This document shows, piece after piece, positions 27,399 through 33,499 of a stretch of DNA of 33,499 nt. Positions within the stretch are counted from its first letter, which is position 1; the number at the start of each line of letters is the position of its first letter. The notes under the pieces are model-generated. The model ran no database searches. It worked only from the letters and a program-made list of their open reading frames with translations, and was not told where the DNA came from. Origin of the DNA: Bacteroidota bacterium (GTDB lineage Bacteria; Bacteroidota; Bacteroidia; Bacteroidales; WCHB1-69); assembly GCA_009786185.1 (NCBI GenBank), contig WQTS01000117.1, positions 1-33,499 on the forward strand, in the 5' to 3' direction. The translations under genes and the position numbers were made by a program.

Positions 27399-27448
27399 TG
27401 TATTGTATAATTAAAATATTCGGGCGGCAAAGGTATTGATTTTATTAA

Positions 27449-28165
27449 TTACCGCAACACCTCCGACAATATCGCCACTGACTCAATCTCCTTAATCTGT
27501 TTATGGTATTTCATTAAATACAAAATCATCCCATTTAATAACTCTATTCGTATTTTTTTATCAGGAACAGCGTAACTTTGCGCCCTTAGTAGCGTAAAAA
27601 GATAAAAGCTCGCTTCTTTCGATAAATAATAAGGTATTTCTAAAAAAATATTTCCAAAATTTGAATCTTCAATGGAAAAATAAGGCGTATGTAAAGAGAA
27701 ATTCAATTCGGGTGCATAGCCTAATTTTTGAATGAGTTGAACCAAAAAAACAATATGAAAATCGGACGTAAGCTCCGGTGTATTTTCTAGTTTCAACAGA
27801 TGTTCTTTTATAAAATCAAACAATTCTTCATCAGGTGCATTGGCATGATACAACAGCTTCATCAATAATTCCTGATAGAAAAGTAGGAGGCTGTTTTTTT
27901 TAATATCCATGGGAATAGCATGAAATGGGTGTGCAATGTTTACTTCTTTGAGAAAAGTCAGCTTCTCTGTATATGTTTCATTATAAATGAGTTCTAATAT
28001 AGTTAACGGTGTGAAAAAAGAGACAGGTTGTTTGCTTTTTTTCGAAAATGCATTTTTAATGATGAAGGAAAGGGCGCCGTTTTTTCGGGTGAATATTTTG
28101 ACAATGAGGCTGTTGTCGGAGTATTTTGTGGTTTGTAAGACGATGCCTTGGGTTGTCGTCAACAT
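27449..28165 (-). CDS. recO: DNA repair protein RecO
   Basis: This 238-residue RecO works with RecR to load RecA onto SSB-coated single-stranded DNA in recombinational repair. The N-terminal OB-fold start is characteristic (TTTQGIVLQTTKYSDNSLIV followed by FTRKNGALSF), with a helical C-terminal domain after residue 80 (LLLFYQELLMKLLY, VFLVQLIQKLGYAPE). It contains no cysteine at all, so it lacks the four-Cys zinc motif found in many RecO proteins, a trait shared by some lineages. It lies 118 bases after porZ, separated by two palindromic hairpins, and ahead of the thiolase. Confidence 0.9.
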   Translation of the reverse strand: MLTTTQGIVLQTTKYSDNSLIVKIFTRKNGALSFIIKNAFSKKSKQPVSFFTPLTILELIYNETYTEKLTFLKEVNIAHPFHAIPMDIKKNSLLLFYQELLMKLLYHANAPDEELFDFIKEHLLKLENTPELTSDFHIVFLVQLIQKLGYAPELNFSLHTPYFSIEDSNFGNIFLEIPYYLSKEASFYLFTLLRAQSYAVPDKKIRIELLNGMILYLMKYHKQIKEIESVAILSEVLR

Positions 28166-28202
28166 ACTTATTTTGAACTTTAAATTTTATATAAACTACC
28201 CC

Positions 28203-28241
28203 GTCTCGCTTCGCGAGACACCCCTTCAAATTTTGAAGGGG
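28203..28241. repeat. Tandem palindromic hairpins between porZ and recO
   Basis: Two inverted repeats stand side by side. GTCTCGCTTCGCGAGAC (28203-28219) has a 7-bp stem and 3-base loop. CCCCTTCAAATTTTGAAGGGG (28221-28241) has a stem of up to 10 bp. Neither is followed by a clear T-run, so a REP-like or mRNA-stabilising element is as likely as a terminator. A purine-rich tract on the minus strand lies between them and the porZ stop. Confidence 0.6.
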
Positions 28242-28283
28242 ATTTGTCTTCCACCTCCTTTCTCCCTTCTCCTTTCTTCCTTT

Positions 28284-30590
28284 TTACTGCACAAACAAAA
28301 ACTTCGCCACTCTCCTCTCTTTTCCGGTTTGGCTGGAAGCCATCACAAAATATACACCTGTGGCGGGGCGTTTGCCGCGAAAATCTTTGCCGTTCCAAAT
28401 CAATTGTCCACCATACGCATAGCCTTGCCACACTAAATTTCCGGCAGCATCGGTAATTTTGCAGAAGGAATCTTCCATTAATCCTCTTACGGCAATGGGT
28501 CCGAAATAGTCTTCGCGCACCGGGTTCGGATACACTAATACCTCTTTGTAGTTTTCCTTACCTGCCGTAGCGGTGCCCATATAAGAAATTAGTCCGCCTC
28601 CGGTGGCTATAAACACTTCGCCGTTTTCAGGATTAATCTTAATATCATTGATTTCATTAGAAAACAACGGTGAATTTTCAGTTGTAAAATGAAAAAGTTG
28701 TTCCGTTCCCGCCGGGGAAATTAAGAATACACCAACGCCTCGTGTTCCAATCCATTTTCTGTCGGCAGCATCTACCGTAATACACGTAATATATTCATTT
28801 TCAAGAAGAATTTGCACATATCCGTTTTGCTCTAAGAGGATGTTTTTTGCATAAACATCTCTGTTAAAAGCATTTGCTGCATCATAAATCACTTTTACGC
28901 CTTGGTTGGCGCCAATCCAAATACGTCCCGCTCTATCTTCCGCAATGCAAGTGAGGCGATTTCCCGGAGTCTCTGCCTGCGATTTAACATCCACTTCCCT
29001 CCTTTCCATATTATCGAGCGGACCTCTCAATACAAACAACCGGTTTAATCTTGGAATCGTAGCCCATCTATAGTTACGCGAATCAATCAATATATGTTCT
29101 ACCATATTATGCTCGCCGGAAATCGGTAGACTAAACGAATACCATTTTTCTTCTTCCGCTTTGAGGTCTTTGACTTTGATTTGCCCAACTACTTCCGACT
29201 GTGCCATCCAAAGATAATTATCTTTATCTATTGCCAATCCTGATATAAAGAGCGAGGTGTCTTTTGCAGTAAGTCGCTCTTGCGGAACCGTTAAAATAGA
29301 GTTGTCTCTATTGTAACAAAATATTTTACGGGTAGCTTTATTTATTTTAAAAAGACCTCCCACCCAGGAAGCCATGTAGATTTCGTTTGTATCTAATGGA
29401 TTAATTACTACAGAATTAAATGCGTTTGCTCTTTTAAATCCACTAAAATCAATATGCGACCACCAATGATCGCTTTTCATTGTACTTATAGCCGGAGCAG
29501 CAAATGATGGATAAAGCCCCGGAGTACGTGCGCCGGGCACAACGGCTAAAACACCGTTGGAAAAAAATAATCCGTCGGCGTCGCCGGTGGCAGGTCCTCC
29601 CGCTGTAATTATCTTAGGTTTTCCTGTCTCCGTATTTATATGTACCAGTCCCGAACTGTTATCCGCCACCCAAATATTCATTTTTTCATCAAGTATTACT
29701 TCTTGACCGTCTTGCCACTCATTCGGAGGAACCGGCTCCCACTCGTATTGAGCATACTCATCTCCTGTAAAAATTTTAACATGATCCCAAGAACAAACCA
29801 GCATTTTATCATCTTTTACTCCAATATTTCTAATATGGCCTGTTCTTAATAAATTATCATATCTCCACTGAGAATTTTCATAAACAAATACAGAATCTTC
29901 CTTTGAACCCCCATCGCGCACAGCAAACAATTTGTTTTTATAGCTACATAATAGTTTGTAGGGCGCTTTTGACAGTTGGCTTTCCTGCGTCCACATCGAA
30001 AAATCAGCAGCATTTAAAGCTGTTTCGGGCAATGAAAAAACACCTTTATCGGTAGCCAAATAATAGCGTTGATCGTGCAAGGTTAGAAAATGCGCCCTAT
30101 AGGGTTCATTCTGCCGTATGGTAAACCAAGAGTCTTTAATTAATAAAGTTTTCAAATCTAAAATTACTACTCCGAAATCGCAAGAAAAATAAGCACGATC
30201 TTTAAAGGTAGAAACACTGTTAATTACTTTAGAGCCTGTAAGTTGTTTGTTCAGAATGTCGCGAATATTATGAACTTTGTAGTCTTTAATAACATCAATG
30301 TTAGCATTTTTATAAGCAATAATTAATCTGCCTTTCTGATCAGCATGGAGTGTTTGAACACCAAAATCCGACAAACCGTTTAAGTTAGACCATTTTTCTA
30401 ATGATCCATCGCGCTTATCCACCACCAATATGCTTTGATCGGTTGCCGCATATATATTTTCATCGTCTTGAGCTACACTATGAAACTTATTATAAGGCAA
30501 ATATGCCTTAAATTGGCCAATCGGAAGATCTTGCGCCCAAAGAGAAATAAACGAACATTGAATAAGAATGAGAAATATTTTTTTACGCAT
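28284..30590 (-). CDS. porZ: PorZ-like type IX secretion beta-propeller protein
   Basis: This 768-residue protein is close to the size of Porphyromonas gingivalis PorZ. PorZ is a cell-surface part of the type IX secretion attachment machinery that handles the anionic LPS to which cargo is linked. Residues 1-19 are a signal peptide ending LWAQ. The start of the mature protein (GQFKAYLPYNKFHSVAQ, then IYAATDQSILVVDK and NGLSDFGVQTL) is the typical PorZ/two-component-regulator propeller opening. Repeated blades follow (LWMAQSEV, GRIWIGANQGVKVIYD, RKWIGTRGVGVFLIS). Residues about 681-768 form a type A sorting-like domain (VYPNPVREDY ... ATGVYFVMAS ... AKFLFVQ). It starts 6 bases after the permease stop. 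Its presence implies that the organism has type IX secretion. Confidence 0.88.
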   Translation of the reverse strand: MRKKIFLILIQCSFISLWAQDLPIGQFKAYLPYNKFHSVAQDDENIYAATDQSILVVDKRDGSLEKWSNLNGLSDFGVQTLHADQKGRLIIAYKNANIDVIKDYKVHNIRDILNKQLTGSKVINSVSTFKDRAYFSCDFGVVILDLKTLLIKDSWFTIRQNEPYRAHFLTLHDQRYYLATDKGVFSLPETALNAADFSMWTQESQLSKAPYKLLCSYKNKLFAVRDGGSKEDSVFVYENSQWRYDNLLRTGHIRNIGVKDDKMLVCSWDHVKIFTGDEYAQYEWEPVPPNEWQDGQEVILDEKMNIWVADNSSGLVHINTETGKPKIITAGGPATGDADGLFFSNGVLAVVPGARTPGLYPSFAAPAISTMKSDHWWSHIDFSGFKRANAFNSVVINPLDTNEIYMASWVGGLFKINKATRKIFCYNRDNSILTVPQERLTAKDTSLFISGLAIDKDNYLWMAQSEVVGQIKVKDLKAEEEKWYSFSLPISGEHNMVEHILIDSRNYRWATIPRLNRLFVLRGPLDNMERREVDVKSQAETPGNRLTCIAEDRAGRIWIGANQGVKVIYDAANAFNRDVYAKNILLEQNGYVQILLENEYITCITVDAADRKWIGTRGVGVFLISPAGTEQLFHFTTENSPLFSNEINDIKINPENGEVFIATGGGLISYMGTATAGKENYKEVLVYPNPVREDYFGPIAVRGLMEDSFCKITDAAGNLVWQGYAYGGQLIWNGKDFRGKRPATGVYFVMASSQTGKERRVAKFLFVQ

Positions 30591-30596
30591 AAGGCA

Positions 30597-31832
30597 TTAA
30601 TATTTGTTTGTCAAATAGTTAGTTTTCAATCTTTGTATAGACAACCCTGACGTTAGCAAACTTATTAAGATAATCAAGAAAAATACGACCACAAAATCTT
30701 TGAGCGCTAAAGAAACAGGGTAGGCAGTAATAATGAAAGATCCGGCGCTTCCCAGAGTGATAATTTCAAAATATTGTTGTGCTAAACAACAAATTAGCCC
30801 GATGAACATACCCAAAAGACCTCCAAAAATACCTATCATAGCGCCCACCATTAAAAATACCTTTTTAAGTAACGTCTTAGATGCGCCCAAAGTGTGCAAA
30901 ATGGAAATATCCTGTTTTTTTTCTATGATGAGCATGCCCAAAATACCGATAATATTGAACGCCGCAATCACAAATACGAAGCCCAAAATGAGGTAAAGAA
31001 TTAGATTTTCAACTTTTATGGTTCTAAATAACAGCGCCTCCTGTTCCATTTGATTTTTAACAGTAAACCCCTCTCCTACCATTTGTGTGATCTTTTTTTG
31101 CACTTTTTGCAACGATGCATTTTCATCAAGATAAATAGCGATATAGGAGATTTCCGATTCATAATCAAATAATTCTTGAGCAAGCGCTATAGGAACAAAC
31201 ACGGAGTTTTCATCATAAGGCGTGTAGCTGGCAAACACTCCGATAGGTCGTGCATTATGCACTTGGAACGCCTCCATGGGGTTCATAAAGTTTTTTTTAT
31301 TACGTTTCGGATAATAAAGTTTTGCCGGTACATAATCGTGAAGCCCAACGCTTAGTAGCCCGGCAATGCCAGCGCCGAACACTATGCCGTTTTGCATACC
31401 GGTGTCAAAATCGCCATCAATCGTCATGGCTGCCAAACCGGATAAGCCGGGATAGTTTCTGGAAACACCATATAAAGTGGTTAATATCTGTTTATCATGA
31501 TAAGTAACCAAAACCAAATCACTAAGCACCTGTTCCACAGCTTTTACCCCTTCTACACTCTCCAATTCGTAACTCGTAACTCGTAACTCGTAACTCGTAA
31601 ACACCTTGCCCTCCCTCGCCTCAATCTTCAACGGCGGGTTAAAGCGGTTAAAATTAGTTACTATCAAATCTTGCATTCCATTAAACACTGAAAGCACAAT
31701 AATTAACGCTGCCGTGCTCGCCATAATGCCCAGCATAGAAATGATAGAAATAATATTAATGATATTGTGTTTTTTCGGTGAAAACAGATACCGGAGTGCG
31801 ATAAAAAAAGCGGTGTTAAAAGAATTTCTCAC
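30597..31832 (-). CDS. FtsX/LolC-E family ABC transporter permease
   Basis: This 411-residue inner-membrane permease is related to LolC/LolE, which extract lipoproteins for transfer to the outer membrane with the LolD ATPase. TM1 is at about 24-50 (IINIISIISMLGIMAST), a periplasmic domain spans about 55-280, and three more segments lie at about 280-307, 325-352 and 372-397, the FtsX-like layout. The start MRNSFNTAFFIALRYLFSPKK is typical of LolE-type proteins in Bacteroidota. Its ATG lies 3 bases after the rbfA stop, so the two are probably co-transcribed. Codons 79-92 come from a heptanucleotide tandem repeat (see 31568). The ATPase partner is not in this window. The substrate is inferred from the family. 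Confidence 0.85.
   Translation of the reverse strand: MRNSFNTAFFIALRYLFSPKKHNIINIISIISMLGIMASTAALIIVLSVFNGMQDLIVTNFNRFNPPLKIEAREGKVFTSYELRVTSYELESVEGVKAVEQVLSDLVLVTYHDKQILTTLYGVSRNYPGLSGLAAMTIDGDFDTGMQNGIVFGAGIAGLLSVGLHDYVPAKLYYPKRNKKNFMNPMEAFQVHNARPIGVFASYTPYDENSVFVPIALAQELFDYESEISYIAIYLDENASLQKVQKKITQMVGEGFTVKNQMEQEALLFRTIKVENLILYLILGFVFVIAAFNIIGILGMLIIEKKQDISILHTLGASKTLLKKVFLMVGAMIGIFGGLLGMFIGLICCLAQQYFEIITLGSAGSFIITAYPVSLALKDFVVVFFLIILISLLTSGLSIQRLKTNYLTNKY
31568..31600. repeat. Heptanucleotide tandem repeat (CGTAACT) inside the permease gene
   Basis: Four perfect copies of CGTAACT (31568-31595) are followed by a partial copy (CGTAA). They encode the doubled peptide TSYELRV / TSYELES at residues 79-92. 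Since 7 is not a multiple of 3, gain or loss of one copy would shift the frame near codon 80 of 411. Confidence 0.85.
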
Positions 31833-31835
31833 GGG

Positions 31836-32171
31836 TTACGATTTCAACAGGTTTTCAATATTTTCGAGATAATCTAACGAATCGTCAATAAAAAAAACGA
31901 GCTGCGGTACCACCCGCAATTGATGCTTTACCTTTTGCGCCAAACGAAACCGGATGTCTTTGGTATTTTGCTTAACGGTTTTCAATACTTTATCATTATC
32001 TTCCGCATTAAAAATGCTCAAATAAGAGCGCGCCAACGACAAATCGGGCGTTATTTTGGTTTGCGTTACCGTAATCATGCAATCATACACCGGAATTCCG
32101 TCTGCCAAAAAAATTTCGGCAAGTTCTTTCTGAATAAGTTTTGCGATTCTGTTTTGGCGGGTGCTATCCAT
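31836..32171 (-). CDS. rbfA: Ribosome-binding factor A
   Basis: This 111-residue RbfA is a KH-fold maturation factor for the 30S subunit that binds near the 5' helix of 16S rRNA and helps cold adaptation. Family marks are the start (STRQNRIAKLIQKELAEIF), the central VTQTKITPDLSLARSYLSIF and the RFRLAQKVKHQLRVVPQLVF helix-strand with FFIDDSLDY after it. Length is normal for Bacteroidota. It is the first gene of the minus-strand block and overlaps nothing; the permease begins 3 bases after its stop. No clear promoter is seen in the divergent gap to the right. Confidence 0.93.
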   Translation of the reverse strand: MDSTRQNRIAKLIQKELAEIFLADGIPVYDCMITVTQTKITPDLSLARSYLSIFNAEDNDKVLKTVKQNTKDIRFRLAQKVKHQLRVVPQLVFFIDDSLDYLENIENLLKS

Positions 32172-32342
32172 ATCATTATATTATACATACTTAATTGTAA
32201 CGAAAGCAATCTGTTTTTCGTATTTTACATGTTTCTGTAAACAACCTCTTTTTTTCTATTTTTGCCGCAAGTATTAACAAAAAAATAGTTTATGAGATAG
32301 AAAAAGAATTGTAAAATAGCCGGTAGAAATGCGCTATTAACT

Positions 32343-32350
32343 TATATTTG
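32343..32350 (+). promoter_or_regulatory. TAnnTTTG -7 box ahead of the hairpin leader
   Basis: TATATTTG matches the Bacteroidota -7 consensus exactly. Transcription from it would begin within a few bases of 32355, in the 5' arm of the hairpin. No TTTG lies at the usual -33 spacing; the nearest TTG is at 32309-32311. The rest of the gap to rbfA (32172-32342) holds nothing else I recognise. Confidence 0.5.
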
Positions 32351-32477
32351 TGTCCTTGAATTCTTCGACTAATTCACCGCAAACAAATCTAACTAAAATA
32401 AAAGTAAAGGTGCTCATGCTTTGGCGTGAGCTTTACTCTTTATCAGTTAGATTAGGTAGTCGAAGACCTCAAGGACA
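32351..32477 (+). ncRNA. Multi-helix structured leader RNA candidate
   Basis: Nearly the whole 127-base segment folds on itself. Perfect helices: TGTCCTTGA (32351-59) with TCAAGGACA (32469-77); TCTTCGACTA (32362-71) with TAGTCGAAGA (32457-66); AATCTAACT (32386-94) with AGTTAGATT (32445-53); AGTAAA (32403-08) with TTTACT (32432-37); and GCTCATGC (32412-19) with GCGTGAGC (32424-31), closing a TTTG loop with one G-T pair. One large asymmetric loop (32372-85 against 3 bases) breaks the stack. The 3' arm carries AAGGACA, close to the HTH gene's start, so folding could hide the ribosome-binding region. I do not recognise it as a known RNA family. Confidence 0.6.
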
Positions 32478-32483
32478 GGTAAG

Positions 32484-33197
32484 ATGAAGTTTGCGCCTTT
32501 TTATTGCGATAAAAGAACAGACGCAATGAAAAAAAATGACTCTTTAAAAGATTTACATATAGGTAGAATTATCAAAGAAATAGCCCTTCAAAAGGGTATC
32601 TCTTCCAAGAAAATTGCCGCACTCATCCATCGTGATCAAAAAAATGCCGATAAAATATTCAGAATAAATGATATGGATGTCGAGGATATTGTATGCATTT
32701 CATATCTATTAGAATGCAACATTCTTGAGCTAATTGCTAAAAAATATTTATCTCATCTTTCCTGTTCTCATAATTTTGATAGCGCTGAGTTATGTTTGCT
32801 AAAGATTGACATGAGAAACCGGCGCGTTATTACTGATGGCGCCGGTAACCATTACAATTTTCTAAAGGAAATATATATTGGACAACACATCAGAGAACTG
32901 GCTAAAAAAAACGGTTGGAGCCAACAAGATATAGCCAAGCAATTGCATTGCGCACAAAATTCAGTTAGCGATTTGTACAAACGTAAAAGTTTAAAAATAA
33001 AAAAGTTGATTCGGATTTCGGATGCTTTACAATATCATTTTATTGCAGAACTATACCTTTCTCAAATGATGATCAATTCTTCTTTTAATAAAATTGACCA
33101 TTGTATTATAACCATACACTCGCAGCAAATTCGCATTGTAAACCCGAATGATAAAACCAATGTGATGGTTTTTAGGCGATATGATGACAAAAAATAG
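32484..33197 (+). CDS. Double helix-turn-helix DNA-binding protein
   Basis: This 237-residue protein consists of two homologous halves. Half 1 (about 24-122) starts DLHIGRIIKEIALQKGISSKK and half 2 (about 128-230) starts EIYIGQHIRELAKKNGWSQQD. Each has an HTH of XRE/Cro type (IAALIHRDQKNADKIF; IAKQLHCAQNSVSDLY) and then a helix (VEDIVCISYLLECNILELIAKKYLS; IKKLIRISDALQYHFIAELYLS). Both end in a short beta strand (LLKIDMRNRRVI; IITIHSQQIRIV). Single-domain relatives of about 90-120 residues are common in Bacteroidota, so this looks like a fused duplication. The ATG at 32484 lies 6 bases after the hairpin; ATG at 32526 (MKKND) is an alternative start. There is no ligand or enzyme domain. It probably regulates its neighbours or itself, which is inference. 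Confidence 0.8.
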   Translation: MKFAPFYCDKRTDAMKKNDSLKDLHIGRIIKEIALQKGISSKKIAALIHRDQKNADKIFRINDMDVEDIVCISYLLECNILELIAKKYLSHLSCSHNFDSAELCLLKIDMRNRRVITDGAGNHYNFLKEIYIGQHIRELAKKNGWSQQDIAKQLHCAQNSVSDLYKRKSLKIKKLIRISDALQYHFIAELYLSQMMINSSFNKIDHCIITIHSQQIRIVNPNDKTNVMVFRRYDDKK

Positions 33198-33202
33198 GAA
33201 TG

Positions 33203-33249
33203 TTATCGTAAAAAAACCGATAAAAAATCGCAGGTAAACCGATAAAAAA
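33203..33249. repeat. TTATCG/CGATAA repeats downstream of the HTH gene
   Basis: TTATCG (33203-33208) and CGATAA (33218-33223) form an inverted repeat with a 9-base spacer. AAACCGATAAAAAA then occurs twice, at 33214-33227 and 33236-33249. A further TTATCG follows near 33347. They may be operator sites or a weak terminator. The remaining gap to 33434 is AT-rich; a box TAATTTTG at 33298-33305 fits the -7 consensus for the next gene, with a TTG 23 bases upstream. Confidence 0.4.
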
Positions 33250-33434
33250 AACAATTATTTTTGAATTCTTATTGAAAACGGATTTCTCTTACCTGTATAA
33301 TTTTGCAAACATGCGTCTTATAATATATCAGAAATTTTACGGATTCTTATCGAAAAAATGACGACAAACATGAGGTTAAAAAGAAGAATCCATTTTATTT
33401 TTGCGATGTTAATTAAATATAAATCTTTATGCAC

Positions 33435-33499
33435 ATGAAAAAAATTATCTTTTTCTTATTTTTTGGCGCGCTCTTTATTGGGGGATATGCGCAGTTTGA
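33435..33499 (+). CDS. Start of a secreted protein (partial)
   Basis: Only the first 21 codons are inside the window. MKKIIFFLFFGALFIGGYAQ is a clear signal peptide with cleavage before Gln, the usual form for exported Bacteroidota proteins. An in-frame ATG at 33429 would add two residues. The function cannot be told. Confidence 0.65.
   Translation, partial: MKKIIFFLFFGALFIGGYAQF

Noticed and set aside
28180-28456. Frames of 70-149 codons around 27987-28456
   Set aside because: They overlap the ends of recO and porZ and the hairpin spacer, and show no domain.
32351-32477. 6S RNA, integron attC site or transposon inverted ends
   Set aside because: The main loop is strongly asymmetric, no integrase or transposase is nearby, no target duplication is seen, and the inner helices are nested as in a single RNA fold.
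1-33499. tRNA, rRNA, insertion sequences or prophage genes
   Set aside because: No tRNA cloverleaf, rRNA motif, transposase or phage gene was recognised on either strand.

Overview
This window looks like a chromosomal stretch from a Bacteroidota bacterium. The signs are AT-rich DNA, -7 boxes of the TAnnTTTG type, a PorZ-like type IX secretion component, an FtsX/LolC-E permease beside rbfA, and giant secreted proteins built of SprB-type and 'YWVGGTGNW' modules. A genus cannot be named from the sequence alone.

Layout, right to left, since most genes are on the minus strand. A housekeeping block runs rbfA (32171-31836), FtsX/LolE-family permease (31832-30597), porZ (30590-28284), a pair of palindromic hairpins, recO (28165-27449) and a thiolase (27398-26178). 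rbfA, the permease and porZ are separated by only 3 and 6 bases and are probably one operon. Next comes a non-coding leader of about 310 bases and a single gene of 23.8 kb (25834-2066). It encodes a secreted protein of about 7,922 residues: a signal peptide, ten large beta-rich modules, an Ig-like stretch, nine copies of a 340-residue super-repeat (36 SprB-like subunits), and a C-terminal domain with two perfect dockerin/EF-hand calcium loops. A strong terminator follows at 2006-2040.

Downstream the pattern restarts. A second promoter and a leader homologous to the first (1546-1963) lead into a 40-codon remnant (1545-1423) that joins the 5' end of a giant-type gene to sequence like its 3' end. 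After this lies the start of another secreted, Ig-domain protein (1368-1) that runs off the window. This suggests a locus where giant surface-protein genes are duplicated and deleted.

On the right, on the plus strand, a perfect TAnnTTTG box is followed at once by a 127-base multi-helix hairpin (32351-32477). It ends 6 bases before a regulator made of two fused helix-turn-helix halves (32484-33197). A new secreted protein starts at 33435 and is cut by the window end.

The best candidates for undescribed biology are the hairpin plus double-HTH unit, the duplicated leader with its collapsed giant-gene relic, and the giant adhesin, which has a dockerin-like end instead of a recognisable type IX sorting domain.
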